Source: Lentinus brumalis
Taxonomy: Eukaryota; Basidiomycota; Agaricomycetes; Polyporales; Polyporaceae
Length of the DNA: 64,000 nt
Direction: 5' to 3'
Assembly: GCA_001792895.1 (NCBI GenBank)
Contig: MARA01000001.1
Span: forward strand, 744,001-808,000
Shown: positions 25,516 through 38,317 of the stretch, piece after piece
How positions within the stretch are numbered: the first letter of the stretch is position 1
Layout of the letters: each line of letters opens with the position of its first letter
Made by a program: the position numbers and the translations under genes
The notes under the pieces: model-generated
The model's database searches: none
What the model was told of the DNA's origin: nothing
Seen by the model: only the letters and a program-made list of their open reading frames with translations

Positions 25516-25629
25516 AGGTCTCCATAAGGCTGACGTGGATGCAACTGCTACCTTCGGCGAGTACAGATACTTCTCTATGCATGGATGTTCGTGTCAAGTC
25601 GCAAGTATAAATATGATCCTATCCGCACC

Positions 25630-27766
25630 TCAGGCAGCAGTCTCAACCGCCTTCGAGGCTTCGCCTTCGCGCCAGCTTCGGCGACCCTCTTGAGTACCCC
25701 TTCCCCCAGCGCCTTTGTTATCTCGCGGCTCGCCATCATTGACCAAGTGGTACCCGGCACGCCCCGGCCACTTCTCCTGCATGCCTCTCAGCCTGAGGTG
25801 CTCTTCATGGGACAAATGTATCAAGCCAAGGTTCACTCCCTCCAAGAGAACGTCTGTCAACATGGCACCAACAAACTCTCCATCTTTCTCAGACAGAAGC
25901 GCTAGCCCGTACACGAGCGTGCTCGCGCTGCGCTCCTCGTGTTTAACTCCGTCCTCGTTGCATTGTTTGAGGAAGCGCGAGAGGTCGCGGAGCAGCTCCC
26001 GCAGCTGCCGGCGTTGATATGCCCTCGTTTCGTCCTTGTCCGAGTCCCAGTTAAGCCGCGTGGAGAGGTGGAGGGCTACCCCGGTGGCCTTCACGAACAT
26101 GTCTGGCGTCTGGTGAAGATAGCATGACCTGGCGAATGCGATGATGTTCCCTATAGCTGAGGGTACCGGCTCCGTTGAGCACGTCACGCGAGACTCAGGT
26201 GAAGCAGGACTGACCTGCAGGGCAGTACAGGAAGGCCCATGTGTGCGTACTCTCGTATAGGATGTTGAGAGCCGCGCGGCGAAGGCGGAACGGGTTGCCC
26301 TCGCTCAGCAGCTCCGCGACTCCGTTGAGGACCGACTGGTACAGGAGCGGATCCTGGTATTCAGCGAGGCCCGCCCCCAGACAGAGCTCCCAGAGCGTCC
26401 ATAGGACATCTAGGGTGCCTAACTTGGCTGGATCGTGATCTCTCGGAACACATTCGAGCAGCTTTAGGAGCATGTCGCACATCTGTTTCCGCATGCGTTC
26501 GCTGGAGCGCATCCCAACATCTCGCAACGCGGCCGAACACGACCGTTCGTGTATGCGATTCACGAGCGTGGGGGTCGAGAGGTGAAGTCGGCGCGCGAGG
26601 ATGGAGAAGACGAGCAGGATGGCACGGTCGGGTTGCAAGTCTGGGATCACTGACGCTAAGGAGTTTTGCAGGTTGTCGTCGGGCATACAAGCCTGTATCC
26701 ATGTCACGGCCTCGAGATCGAGGTCGTGCCGATTGTCCCAGACTACGGTGTCGTCGCGCTCGCTCCAGTTGGCAAATCGAGGGAGGGGCGAGTGATGCGT
26801 TGCGTGGTGTCCTTTGGAGGCGAGAGAGAAGGCCGTCAATCGCACGGTGCGTGCCAGCGACGCGAGCTTACTGTGCAAGCCCACGAGCATCCACGACTGG
26901 GGGGACTTGTATGGACAATGGGCGGAGAAGACCGGTGCGATGGCAGTAGCTACGTAGAAAAGAAGGGCCATTGTGATCAGGCAAGTCGCGATGGCTGCGA
27001 CTGTACATTGCAGTTGGAAGAGAAAGTCGACTAGGCCGAATAAGAAGAGGACGAGGGAGAGCTCGAGCAGTATGGGGAGGAACGCCATCATTTCGGGGAC
27101 ACCCCATGCAACGAGACCATCGTATCTGTATTGCCTGAAGCGAACGTTGTGCCTGGGAGACGACGGGGGATTGGACAAGTACTCCCGCATCCATTGCTTG
27201 ACCATGATGCATATGAGGGCGGAGAACAACGCGCATATAAGGCTCGAGAACCAGCAGGCGTTGATGCGTATGCTCTGGGTGGGCGGCTTGAAGATAGTTT
27301 GCGCGGTCGTTACACATGTGGTTCCGGTCTTGCCAGTGTTAGGGCCTTGCGCGAGTTGCTGAGAGATTAATTGTAGCAGCTGGGTCGACGTTTGAGAGGG
27401 GTCGGGTTGCAGTAATCGGTAGGCTTCGATGTTGAATGCAGTAACGATCGCAGAAAACAGGCCCGCCTGGGTGCACAAGAGCGATGATTCGTATTCAGTA
27501 AATGATGTGTGTGCGGCAGGATACGAAATCACTCACAAAGACTAGCAATGTGTCTACCTCTTCCTTCCATGCCCGGACCATTGCTTCGTCATAATCTCTC
27601 ATGCATTGAGCATACAACTGCCACACGTCGGATTGTGAGCCAGCCTGGGGATCTGGGGTTCAGAGTACTGTGTGATACAGCACCACGAATAACGTCTCAC
27701 TACATGTGTCCCTTTCAACTCCACGCGTTCGATGTGCACAGAGGTTCCCGTCGGCTGGTAGAACAT
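25630..27766 (-). CDS. DUF6535 multi-pass membrane protein
   Basis: Member of a basidiomycete-specific family of unknown function (DUF6535). The pattern is clear: MRDYDEAMVRAWKEEVDTLL is spliced to the first membrane segment (TQAGLFSAIVTAFNIEAYRL). Then come SIRINACWFSSLICALFSAL, ICIMVKQWMREYL, and two further spans, MAFLPILLELSLVLFLFGLV and VAAIATCLITMALLFYVATA. The soluble C-terminal half has helical repeats (LGTLDVLWTLWELC, LYQSVLNGVAELL). An intron at about 26157-26216 joins YCPAG to AIGNIIAFARSCYLHQTPDM. The stop is at 25630. The N-terminus is uncertain: MFYQPTGTSVHIERVELKG from an ATG at 27766 is the best first exon I can find. Such genes are often in large, fast-turning families. Confidence 0.75.
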
Positions 27767-28236
27767 GGTGACGCTTGAGGGCGCGACAATGGCAATGGTT
27801 AGAGACCACAATTCGGCGGTGACTGCCACGACAGCGCGTTGCTATACACCTCGTCCCACGCCTGTACTCCCTAGCTTCCATTCCATCTTTCTGCCAGTGC
27901 GCTGATGGGTCGATTTCGAGCGGTAGCAGTTGCACATTCCCTGCAGGTCTTTCGCCGTCCTAGGGTTGGAGATGGTCCGTGGAACTGCAGATGGATGCGA
28001 GAACAAGAAGGGCAAGCTGTGGTCCCGCGTCTAGTGTAATGAGACGCGAACACGTGACCAGACGCGTGTGGCGACGCGCCGTCACGCGGCGGGCGGCAGA
28101 CACGCGGTTCATGTTCGAGTTTGGGCGGCTGCCATCCTTGCGTTGTCCACCGGTCACCACTGGTCGCCAGTAGGCTCTCCAGCTCTCTAGTCCTCCCTAG
28201 CCATTGTTTATCCCTTCCTTTGTCCGCGACACCACC
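27767..28236. promoter_or_regulatory. Divergent intergenic region DUF6535 / GBD-FH3 gene
   Basis: About 470 bp between divergent starts. It contains GC-rich repeats of acgcg (28030-28110). No gene is supported. Confidence 0.4.
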
Positions 28237-30613
28237 ATGTTCAAAAGCATCCTTCCATCGCGACGAGTCCCCTCGTCCTCCGACTTCCAGATGCTCACGC
28301 CCCCCATAGATCCTTCGCCGACAGAGCCAAACGGCAAGGAGAACTACTTCACAAGTTCCAACGCTCTTTACGATACCAACGCGAAACCCAAGACCGAGAA
28401 ACGAAAGAAGATGAAAGGCAAGGTTCAGCCTGAGCAGGAGGTCATCCCTGCGGAGGACTTCGATAAGTTGCTAGTACGTCTTCACACCGCTTGGGCTCCG
28501 TCTACTGTCTTGTTGCCCCTCGATGCGACACAAAGTCCGTCTACTCGAATCCTTGCTGCTGCCACATGTAATGACTGTTACGCGGTTCGACTATGTGCTC
28601 GAACCTCGGAACCGTCAGATTTAGACCAGTGGCTCGGCGGGTGGCTCGGAGCACTGTTCGGTTGGGCTTGGCATCGGGCACCTTGTTCACGATATGTGGT
28701 CAGGATGAACTTCAAATTCCGTCGACCCTCCGACCAAAGCTGGCGACCATGGATCCGACGGTCAAGGCGGCCTTCCTCAAGTCATCGCAGGCGTTGGCAC
28801 AGATGAAGCCTGCAAGCAGCAGCGCCCCTCTCAGTCCCCGAACCTTACGGAGAGTACTTAGCAGCGACTCGACGCTCTCGTCACCTCGCCCTCAGAAGCT
28901 CGCCCTGCAAGAGTACGACCTGGCCGACGCTCCTCGCAGTCCGTTCGGAACCGGTCACTCGCGCGGCATGTCCCTCGACGCCAGGAGGCAAACTGTCGAG
29001 TCGAGTGTGGCTGCCGTCGCCCCACTTAAGGTCACAAAGGACAAGAAGAAGTCGGCGGCCATCACTCCTGAGAAATATGTCAGGATCTTGCTGGGTCAAT
29101 CCAGTACTGCCATGGACATTGAGGTCGTCAAGAAGCTCCGGCTTCTACTGAGGAATGAGTCTGCCAGGTGCGTTAGTCTTGCGTACGTCACTTGTACGCC
29201 ATTGACTGTAGTTGCAGCTGGACAGAGGCATTCGTCCAACACGGCGGCTATGATGCTCTCCTCACACGGCTGGACGAGCTTCTTGATGTCGAATGGCGGT
29301 GAGTTCACAAGAGCATCATAGCATGAAGATATGCTTTGCTCAACGTCGATGTATCATGCAGAGAAGAGCAGCACGACGATCAGATGCTGTACGAGCTCCT
29401 GCGCTGTGTGAAGGCGCTCTCTACGTCTGCTGTGGGCTGCAATGCTCTGCGGGGCTACTGCCCGGCGCCGTTCGACAGACTCGTCACCTTGCTGTACTCC
29501 GACAAGAAGCCAGGGGACGTGCCAACAAGGCAGCTCATCGTCGAGCTACTGTTGGGCCTGTTTGACCTTTTTCCGACCTCCTCGCTGCCGTCCTCCGGCA
29601 GCCCCACACATTCACGCTCGCGTTCCGTCCCCTGGGAGCTGTCGGCCGCCTCGTCAGCTTCCAGTAATCTCATTGTTTTACCCCGCCCACACTCTACACT
29701 CTTCTCCTTCATTAAATCCCTCCTACTCACCCCGGCGCCACCCCCTAGCGAGAATCCCGGCACGCCCGTCGAGCCGCACGCATTCATTGAGGAGCTTCAC
29801 CGCCCTCGAATTTACAAGACCTACCTGCAGGAGCTCAGCGATATCTGCAGAGACTACTTCTGGGTCTTCTGCCATCCCAGCAATGCCATCTGGGAGCTTA
29901 ATGAAACCGATGAAGCCAAGGTGGAGAAGCCTCGTGCACCGGGCGGCATGACTGGTGGCGTCGAGTTCGAGGCGATGTGCTACATGGTAAGTCGGCAACT
30001 CTGCTAAAGCAGTGTCATGACTAACGTGCACGGCGCAGACGATGCACTTCAAGTTCATCAATGCCATCGCCAGCTACGCGCAGACGCTCAATCTGAACAA
30101 AGAGCATGAGCACTCTGCGTATCGGTTCCACCAAGACATGTTCGCGTCCGGCTTCGAGCGCATCCTCGCGGTGAGTTCGCCATAAGGCCCGTCTGCTCGC
30201 TTGAATCTCAACATTTGTGTCGGAAGATCGCGCGCAAAGCGTCGACAACGTACTACCCGACGCTCCACCTCGAGATCGCGCGGTACGTATATGCAGCCGG
30301 GCGCGCCGGCCTCGACATTCCCTGGTCGCTGTCGCGGATGATCGGCCAACCCCCGACGGCGATGCGCAAGCAGCACGAGCCGCCGGTCCTCCCGGTTCCG
30401 TCGAGGAGCTCCGGGCCTGCGAGCACGCCGACGACGCCGACGAAGCAGCGGTCAGCACCCTCAGCCGGGTTCGCGGGGTACCCCACATATGCTGCGCCGC
30501 CACCCGCCCCTGTATACCCTGCGCTGTTCGGGGCGTCGAGCGTTCGGCCGTCTGGCGACCGTGAACGGGAGCGGGCGCCGCAGAGCAGGAAGGTGACGCC
30601 GATGTTCAACTGA
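28237..30613 (+). CDS. Formin-type GBD/FH3 armadillo protein lacking FH1-FH2
   Basis: Carries the regulatory half of a diaphanous-related formin without the actin-nucleating half. Exon 1 ends EDFDKLL and is spliced over about 230 nt to DELQIPSTLRPKLATMDPTV, a GTPase-binding domain pattern. After a Ser-rich loop the FH3/armadillo region reads TPEKYVRILLGQSSTAMDIE, LRLLLRNESASWTEAFVQHG, GYDALLTRLDELLDVEWREE, YELLRCVKALSTSAVGCNAL and so on, ending with FKFINAIASYAQTLNLNKEH. The tail is Pro/Ser-rich and stops at KVTPMFN. There is no Pro-rich FH1 followed by FH2, and the next gene is on the same strand only 700 bp on. It is likely a Rho/Cdc42 effector in polarity (inference). Start 28237 (accaccATG) is preferred over an in-frame ATG at 28204. 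Confidence 0.8.
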
Positions 30614-31315
30614 GCGCGGACTGCCGACGGACTGTGGTTTGGTTTGGGCGACCGCGGTCGCCCTATTATAGACTTGGGCTCGGATGTTGAGTGCCGAGCA
30701 TGGACATTACGATACGACGAACAGTACGATTTGTGACGACGATTTTTCGAACTTCGACGCAGCGCGGCGATCTTGAGTTATGCGCATTATGACCTTTCTC
30801 ATGTTTGTTCCCCCCTGTTTCGATGTGTTATGTTGTGTTCGTACTGCTTACCCGCGGCGCGTTGCGAGCGCGCTGCTATGTGGTTGTACTATGTATACCT
30901 GTCATGGAACTGTCCCCCTCCGACTCCTGAGTGCACGATCTCGCGAGAGTCTGAGGTTCATGATGTGTTCGTTATTCACGATCAGCTACTAGGAGCCAGC
31001 TTCAGCGCCAAACGCTTCGCATGCTTCTGCACTTGAACACCTCCACATGTCGCTCTCGAGCGGTCGATGCAGCTGCTCACATTGCGTAGCGGATGTTTCA
31101 TCGGCCATATTGTTCCAACCTCCAACGTCTGAGCTATCGAAGTACATAGGGTCAGCGCCGGCAATACCTAGGGATAATCGCCAATTGCATCACCTTCGAA
31201 TTCGCACCGTCTAATCAGTGGTAAGTTTCTCTTGCAAGGTCCCATTGCTAACACTCCGGACTACTCATCGACATCACATCTAGGCCAATGCTAGGCTTCT
31301 GAACCGAAGGAAATC
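30614..31315. other. Intergenic, no gene seen
   Basis: 3' region of the GBD/FH3 gene and promoter of F-box paralog B. Short frames only. Confidence 0.55.
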
Positions 31316-33131
31316 ATGAGCGTAGATTCCGTTCGAGTTCCCTATGACGTGCTCGTCCGCATTCTCCTGCTCTGCGAGGTTGGCGACTTGTTCGCCTGCA
31401 AGCAGGTGAGTCCCAGTGCGAACTCTCTATCGAACAAGCGAACTGATCCCCATGCACGCTGAGGTATGCCGACAACTTTTCGAGCTCGTAGACTCGGACG
31501 TCTATCTTCAATACAAGATCGAACTTGCCATCCACGGGATGGTTGACGTCTCCGCGCCAGCCTTGAGCCCCGGCGTGCCCGTCGTCGAGCGGCTGGAGAA
31601 GCTGCGTGCCCATGGTGAACGGTTCCGCAGCGGGCAGTACAAGGACTCAGGATCAACGTACTCTTGGCCGCTCTGGCCGGCAGTCCCGTCGATGCCGAAG
31701 GATGACTGGGAGGCTTTCCCTGCCTTCGGGAGCTCGACCTCGTATGTCGTGGTCAAGCCGCAGCAGCAGGAGATAAGCGTATGCGTGCCGCCTCTCCAGG
31801 ACGGCGACGCGGGCATGCGTCATTGGAATATTTCTCTCACGGAGTTTCCAGCACTAGGAGCCATCGTTGGTGTATTCCTTGACCTCGCGCAGGACCTGTT
31901 GATAGTTGCGCAATCAACCCCAGATAACAGGTCAGTTGTCGTAGTGGACTCACAGACTTGGATGAAGTCTGTTTCTGAGGTAGGCTGATGTCAGGGAGGT
32001 GTATGCTTATGTTCGGTCCTTCACCAAGCCAGGACAACCTCATCCGGCGGCGGCGGGGCCCATCCTTGCCACCAGACCCCTGGTACGAAACGATCCTGGG
32101 GATCAAAAGTTGAGCATGACCTGCGTGCAGACACATTGTGAAGTTGTCGTATGGTTATTGTCTGTTGACGGGAAGAACCCCTGCGATGCGGAGGTTTGGG
32201 ACTGGAAGTCCGGACATCGTCTTTGGGTAAGTCTGGGCCTCGATCATACACAGTTTGGTTATTGGTCTCTCTGACGAATACTTACGCTTCGTCTTCCAGC
32301 GCTGTCATTTTGACCACCGGGTTACATTCACATTTCTGGATCGATCGTTCCTTGCCGTTACGCCGCAAATTTGGAACTCCAGCCTACACGTCTACCGTTA
32401 CGACCCGGCGCCGGAGGCCGAGCCAGTATCTAGCCGGGCGCGCCGGCATGTTCTCGAGTTAGGCCTTCCGGCAAAGGACGCGCGAATCCAGGAGTCGAGC
32501 ATCCCCTTCCCACCTCCATGCACTGCTATCTTCTGGCCGGATCCTAAACAGCGGATATATGTGATAGCTCTGGGCGAGCACTCCTCTCTTCTTATCCCGT
32601 ACAGCACCTTCCGTTGCCTTCTCGAGACTCTGCAGGTTACCCCTACGCCATCTTCAGAACCTACTAGACTCGCATGGGAAAGCTGGGGTCCCGACTCCAC
32701 TCTTCGGCTCGACCTCGAACGTCGCCACCACTGGAAGACGAACTGCTGCTACTCATACGGCTCCCGCGTGGCTGTCTTCTCCTTCGACAAGGATTCGCGG
32801 TCTCCGAATTGCAACGTCGTCATATTCGACCTGAACCCTTGGGCCGTGCGGCACGCGCAGCACTGTCCTCCTAAAACTCCTACAAACCCCAAGGTGGCAT
32901 TCGGCACCGACCGCGCAACTCTCCCGCATCTCGCTCTCCATGGACCGGTTGTTTCAGTCGGTCTGCCAGGGCAGGCCCCGCCGATGTTGACCATGGATAT
33001 TAGAGGATTTACCGCAGTGGTCAGTATCCTAGCTAACCCTCTTCGTCTGGATTACTCACGAAAAGCCCCTGCAGTTCACGCGGTATCTCGGCTGGCCAAG
33101 ATTTTTGGGCTCTAAATCCTTTTACACTTGA
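31316..33131 (+). CDS. F-box protein, paralog B
   Basis: Paralog of A. F-box: MSVDSVRVPYDVLVRILLLC with EVGDLFACKQ, ending at the same first intron as A. Next comes VCRQLFELVDSDVYLQYKIE; compare A's LEQLIGRDVYLQYKIE. Other shared blocks are GMVDVSAPALSPGVPVVERL, YSWPLWPAVPSMPKDDWEAF, AYVVVKP-like SYVVVKPQQQEISVCVPP, VFLDLAQDLLIVAQS, AEVWDWKSGHRLW and VIFDLNPWAVRHAQ. The last exon, after an intron at about 33018-33072, reads FTRYLGWPRFLGSKSFYT-stop, aligning with A's C-terminus. All frames can be joined without disruption. Probable SCF substrate receptor; target unknown. Confidence 0.78.
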
Positions 33132-33354
33132 AGATAGTTACGCGGCAGACACTCTTTGCCATTGTCCAGCAACCGCTGAAGTGACCGTACGCGACTTTGA
33201 CTTTTGAGTACTTCTCATAACGTCCGACTTTCTCTCTGACGATCCATTGTAAAGCATAACGATCCTTGTAAAAACATACATAGCAAGCTCCCAGCTGATG
33301 CCATGCACACGGGTTTCACAGCAGCCAGGAAAGCAATGAGAAAGAGTCGACAAG

Positions 33355-34896
33355 CTAAGTCTCGATTCCCAGTATCTTGTTCATCAGTTGGTCCTCGCGC
33401 TCCCTCGCCCTGATCCTCTGCTCCTTCAGTCTCTCCATCCCGGTCGAGATACTCTTCATGTGCACTTCGATCGGGATATGATCGCCTACGATCTCAGGCG
33501 CAGCCACCCTCTCCCGCAGGTCCTCGATGTCCTCGCTCATCGCCTGCAGCGTCTGCATCGCAGCAGCGACGTGCGCCGCCGCGCGCTTCCTGTACTCTCC
33601 GAGGGCCTTCAGCAGCTCGAAGTTCGTCGAGAACTTCCTGCGCTGCCCGCGATTCCCACCGAGGATGGTCCAGAGCTGCGAGAGGAGCTCGTCGTGCCTC
33701 TCCGTCAGCGTGATCTTCTCTCGCGTGCAGAGCTCGTGCAGGACCGCGAGGTCTTCCTCGAGCTGGTCGAGATTAGCATTGGAGACTTCCACCTCGAGGA
33801 TGAGACGCGCCATTTCCTCGGCGTGGATGTCCATCGAGTAGCGGAACGCTTCGACGACGGTGTCTCGGGACGGCTTGGCAGTGCCGAAGGGCCATATGAC
33901 GCGTATGAGGGAGTTCGGCTGCTCCTGTGCACCCTCTATGAGATGCAGAGCGTGGTCGTTGATAGCCATGATCCTGAAAAGAGCACCATCAGATGTCTAG
34001 GGTGACATGGAAGCAACATTGGACGTACTTGTCGACCGCGCCGTTAATCTTCGAGGTGAGCTTCTGCAAGCCTTTTCCAGTCGCCTTGGCATCATCGACG
34101 AACACGAGTAGGGAGTCCGCAAGGTGGTCCTTGCTCTTGAGCTCGCTGTACTTCACAAGCGTCACCAGATCTCGGGTCGCCATTTCCGCCTTCTTGATCT
34201 CCAGCGTCAGGGCAGATCCGCCAACGGTGTCCCCCAGCAACTGCTCGAAGTTGCTATTCTGAATCTCCACCAGACGCGGGTAGTCCGCCCATTGAGGCAC
34301 GCGCGCGTCATTATCAAAGGTGAGGGGTCGGCAGAGCGAGGAGCTCGAGATGAAGGGGACCCGGCAGACAGGAGAGAAAGCCGCGCGAACTGTGTCAGAA
34401 AGCCTGACCAGGAGGAGACTCAACAAATAGAGGGAAAGCAGCCACCCGAGCGGGCGACGGAGGAGGCGGAGGGCGTCTGTAACCACGGAGCCAAAGTATC
34501 GCACCGACGATGCGGCACCCTGCTTCAACGCGATCCTGACCTGCTCCCTATCAACGTCAATCAGTGCTCCTGACTCCTGATCTCTGCGGGGCTTCTGCGC
34601 CAAACGACGGGGGACGGCCGGTGATTGAGCCGCCATGTAGACCGTCTTGGCGGGCTTGCGACGTCGAGCCACGGCTCGGGGGCTAGACGGAGTGATAGAA
34701 CGTCTTGAAGGTTTCAGAGACGCGTCGGACAGGTCGCTGCCTCGGCGGATGAGCCCGGTGTCTGGGACATCTTCCCATTCCCCGTCCATATCTTCGAATC
34801 TGATATCGGGAGGTGGTGGTGACTAGAGTGTGGCAGGTAAGCGCATGAAGGACAGCAGCAGTTCAGCGGTAAACTCGTTACTTTGTCGGTAGACAT
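33355..34896 (-). CDS. Unrecognised single-span membrane protein with coiled coils
   Basis: I do not recognise the family. Exon 1 codes only MSTDK. A 58-nt-class intron joins it to SPPPPDIRFEDMDGEWEDVP. A basic Ser/Arg region and one hydrophobic span (LGWLLSLYLLSLLLVRL) follow at about residue 120. After that come a likely lumenal or exterior segment (FDNDARVPQWADYPRLVEIQ) and long helices. The third exon (from about 33969) reads MAINDHALHLIEGAQEQPNS and is strongly coiled-coil (LEVEVSNANLDQLEEDLAVL), ending MNKILGIET-stop. The arrangement fits an organelle-membrane scaffold or septal/nuclear-envelope protein, but that is a guess. It converges with F-box B. Confidence 0.65.
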
Positions 34897-35392
34897 TCTA
34901 CCCGATTACACACTTGATGTAACCAGTAGTTTGAGACAAATTTGGTAGCTAGGACGCTATTCTACGATCCGAGGTGGTTAGGACATACAGCGAGAAAGGA
35001 CTCAGAGGTGTCCTTGTCGCAATAGGCGCACCTTCGGATGTGTATTCGTAACAGATCAGAAAAGAGATCTTTGCCACATATATCGTGTGCTGAAGGAAAA
35101 GAGTTGGGCAAACACGATGCTCAGGCGCGACAAAGAGGTGGTAGCTGCGGTAGTCGGGCTCAGGCGCTCAAACACATAGGGTCATTGTGGCGCACAGCAC
35201 AGCCACACACTCGGACCGCAAAGCCGTCGTAGTCGGCTACTCATTCCACAACACTGAAGATCTTGAACGGGGGAGATAGGTATGTAGAGTACAAGACGAC
35301 ATACAGATTTGATCATACATCAATCATAGACCAGAAGGATATCAGCACATAAGTAGTAGACGTCAGCCGGCCCGCTTGACACATACGTACGT
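34897..35392. other. Intergenic, no gene seen
   Basis: Upstream of the coiled-coil membrane protein and downstream of the GMC gene. No supported feature. Confidence 0.5.
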
Positions 35393-38317
35393 TCAGTGAG
35401 CTGAACGAACTGCAGCCACGATCAACTCTGCAGCCTTCTCCGCGACAGCGAGCACGGGCGCAGCCTGCATGCGGACACATCAGCTAACGCTACAGCAGAA
35501 CAAGCCATAGAGACAGAGTCATAACTCACCGTATGCCCGCTGACGATCGTCGGGAAGACGGACGCGTCCACGACCCGCAAGTTCGGGATCCCATGCACGC
35601 GCAAGAACGGATCCACGACGCCCCCGTCCTCCTTCGGCGCCATGCGCGCCGTGCACGCCGGGTGGTACAGCGTCTCGGCCTTGCGCCTGATGGCGTCCGC
35701 CACCGCCGCGTCGTCGAGGTCGTGGAACGTGTGGTCGAGCGCCGCGTCCTCCGCGCCCGCGGGGTCCACCATCGACGCGAGCGGCTCGGTGTGCAGGATG
35801 CGCGTGAGGAGGCGTGCGGCGCGGACGAGGGTCGCGACGTCGTTCTGCGTGGAGAGGTACTTCGGGTCGATCTCGGGCGGGTCTTCGGGGTCGCGAGACT
35901 TGAGCCGGATCGTGCCTGTGCTGGTGGGTCTGTGGGGAGAGGGGCGGAGTCAGCAATTAGGAGCTCTGGGCGAGAGACGCATGCTGTGCGGGCGGCCGGG
36001 GTATGGGAAGCGTACCTGAGCAGGACTCCGTGGAGCGAGAAATAGTGTCCTGGGCGCAGCTTGCCCTGTCCATGTTTGAGGTAGCCCATGGGACTGAAGA
36101 ACAGCTCGATGTCGGGCGCGCCAGGCCCAGACGTCTTGTCGTCAATATGGTCCGCAGGGTACTGTTCGGGCGGGAATAGCTTGGGGTCTGTGGATCGCAC
36201 GAAGGCGATCGTCTCCGCAATCTTGTTCATTCAGTACCGGGGTACCGAGTACGGAAAGCGCAATGATACACTCACATTTGTCGTTAGCGCGCCCCGACCT
36301 GTGAGCTTGTAGGTGAAGAGTTCTCGCATGAGCTTCAATCCGTCGAGGAACGTCTCGCCCTTAAGATGGCCGATACCGCTCTTCGACTTGTCCATAATGT
36401 TGAGGTCGATCACCACGTGGTCCATGAGGTGCGAGCCAACCCCAGGAAGGTCAGCCACCACAGGAATGCCGTGTTCCTTCAAGTGGTCCGCAGGTCCAAC
36501 ACCTGATAACATCAGAATCTGGGACACACAGTGAGGTCAGACATGAGCATAGCAGAGAGAAGTGTCCACGAAAACTCACATGGGGAGAGTGTACCGCGCC
36601 AGCGGACAGAACGACTTCCTTCCGGGCCTTCACTCTGAACGTCTCCCCCTCCTTCTGTGTGAACTCGACACCGACGGCACGAGGAGTTGCGCCAGACTTG
36701 TCAAACAGGATGCGCGTCACATGCGCATTGGTTATAACCTTCAGATTTGGCCTGGCGAGCACCTCGGCGGTGAGGTATGCATACTCAGCCGTGCACCGTC
36801 GGCCCTGCGGTGTGATGTACGTCACTAAAAGACCGTAAGCAGGCCTTCCGGCTGGGCTATGTCAATGCGGACTCACTAGCCTGTATGCATGCGGTGAGTA
36901 CGCGATTCAGCAGGAGACGGAACGACGCAAACTCACCTTGCTGACCCCCATCGTGCCTTTGTGCGTATTGAGGTCCGGGACAGCCGGTATACCCGCATTC
37001 GCACATGCCTCAATGAACTGCTTCGTTCCGTACGACGCATAGCCATAACCAGCTAAGGGCGTTTGCTGAGCGAACGGTCTTGCGGCATGATACGGGAGGA
37101 CCTACTGTGGACGGGACCAGACTTCCCGCGCAAAGACGCGTCTACCAACGGGTATTCGGGGCTCGGAGTGAACTTCTCGAATTTGCGGATGTATCTGGAC
37201 GGTGCGGCTCAGCAGAGACTTCTGGGGAAGATAGGGATAGGTATACGAACTTATCAACCTCCTTGAACGCCCATTGAGATGCGCCTTCTTGGCCTTTCTG
37301 CAGGAGGACCCACTCGTCGTAGTCCTCAGGAGCACCTATATGGAAGCTACCCGTCTCGTCAGCATTCTCCACTGTATGCACGCCACCAGTGACCTAAGAC
37401 AAGACTCACATCATGGCGTTCATGCAGGTACCTGGAACGCGGTCAGCGTCCTCACACTCTCGACAGGTCTCTCACAGAACTTACATCCTCCAAGCAGTTT
37501 GGCTATTCATGGCCAGATGAAATGAGCGGATGCGCAGAGAAGACACGAGAATCCTTACCTCTTGGCCAGTAGCGTGCCTTGGATCCGGCATTGGCCTGCG
37601 ACACGGTCTGTAGATTCCAGTCATGCTTCGAGCGCATCAACTTGGAATATGATGCCGGGATGATGGCAAAAGGATTCTGGATGGAGCTGAAGAATGATGA
37701 TTATAGGCGTGAGCGACCAAAGTCACTAAATGCGAGGTGAACCGGCGACATATATAGGCTTGGATGTGAAGTTCAAGTGGGAGGCCAGCAGCCTGTCGCA
37801 GCCAGATGACCAGACTGGCACATACCGACACGACCAATAGCACCTTCGCCGTATGGTATATCGCTCAATTGGAGGTGGCCAAAGGCAACGGGCGCTTATT
37901 GTGTAGGAGACTGTTGTCTCATATCCAGTCGTTTCTACCGGGCACGTTCGCGAACCGGAGCAACGATCGAACACATACCTCGAGCCAGCTTCAAGCAGAA
38001 GCACCCGTATGTTTGGATCTTCAGAGATACGCGAAGCGAGCACGCATCCCGCCGTCCCTGTCAGGCTCGTTCAGGCAGCTGCCAGACGCGTCAATCACGC
38101 TCCGCGCACCTCCGCCCACGATGACTACATCGTATTCGTCGAAGTCGTGGTCTTCTTCGCGGCTTTTGACACGCTGTGCGAGCTTCGCGGGGTCTCCGAA
38201 CAGGGCAGCGTATGTGCCCTTCCTGCGATGGAAGTAGCGGAGCACAAGACAGAGTGCGACCGACGCCGCCGCGAGGGTGATCTTCGAAGGTCGGGAGGCT
38301 GGGAACGTCGGGGCCAT
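35393..38317 (-). CDS. Membrane-anchored GMC oxidoreductase
   Basis: FAD-dependent glucose-methanol-choline family enzyme (aryl-alcohol oxidase/dehydrogenase-like). The N-terminus [20 protein letters not shown] with [12 protein letters not shown] is a signal anchor rather than a cleavable signal. FAD dinucleotide fold: [11 protein letters not shown] spliced to [10 protein letters not shown], then [28 protein letters not shown] precedes the first GMC signature, which reads AKLLGGCTCMNAM and is split over an 18-nt exon (37485-37502) and a 22-nt exon (37410-37431). The second signature region is [20 protein letters not shown]. Catalytic His are in [10 protein letters not shown] and in SGHTAAP. 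It ends [12 protein letters not shown]. About twelve introns. GGCTC replaces the usual GGCSS. Substrate unknown; the membrane anchor makes it unlike secreted lignin-decay oxidases. Confidence 0.85.
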
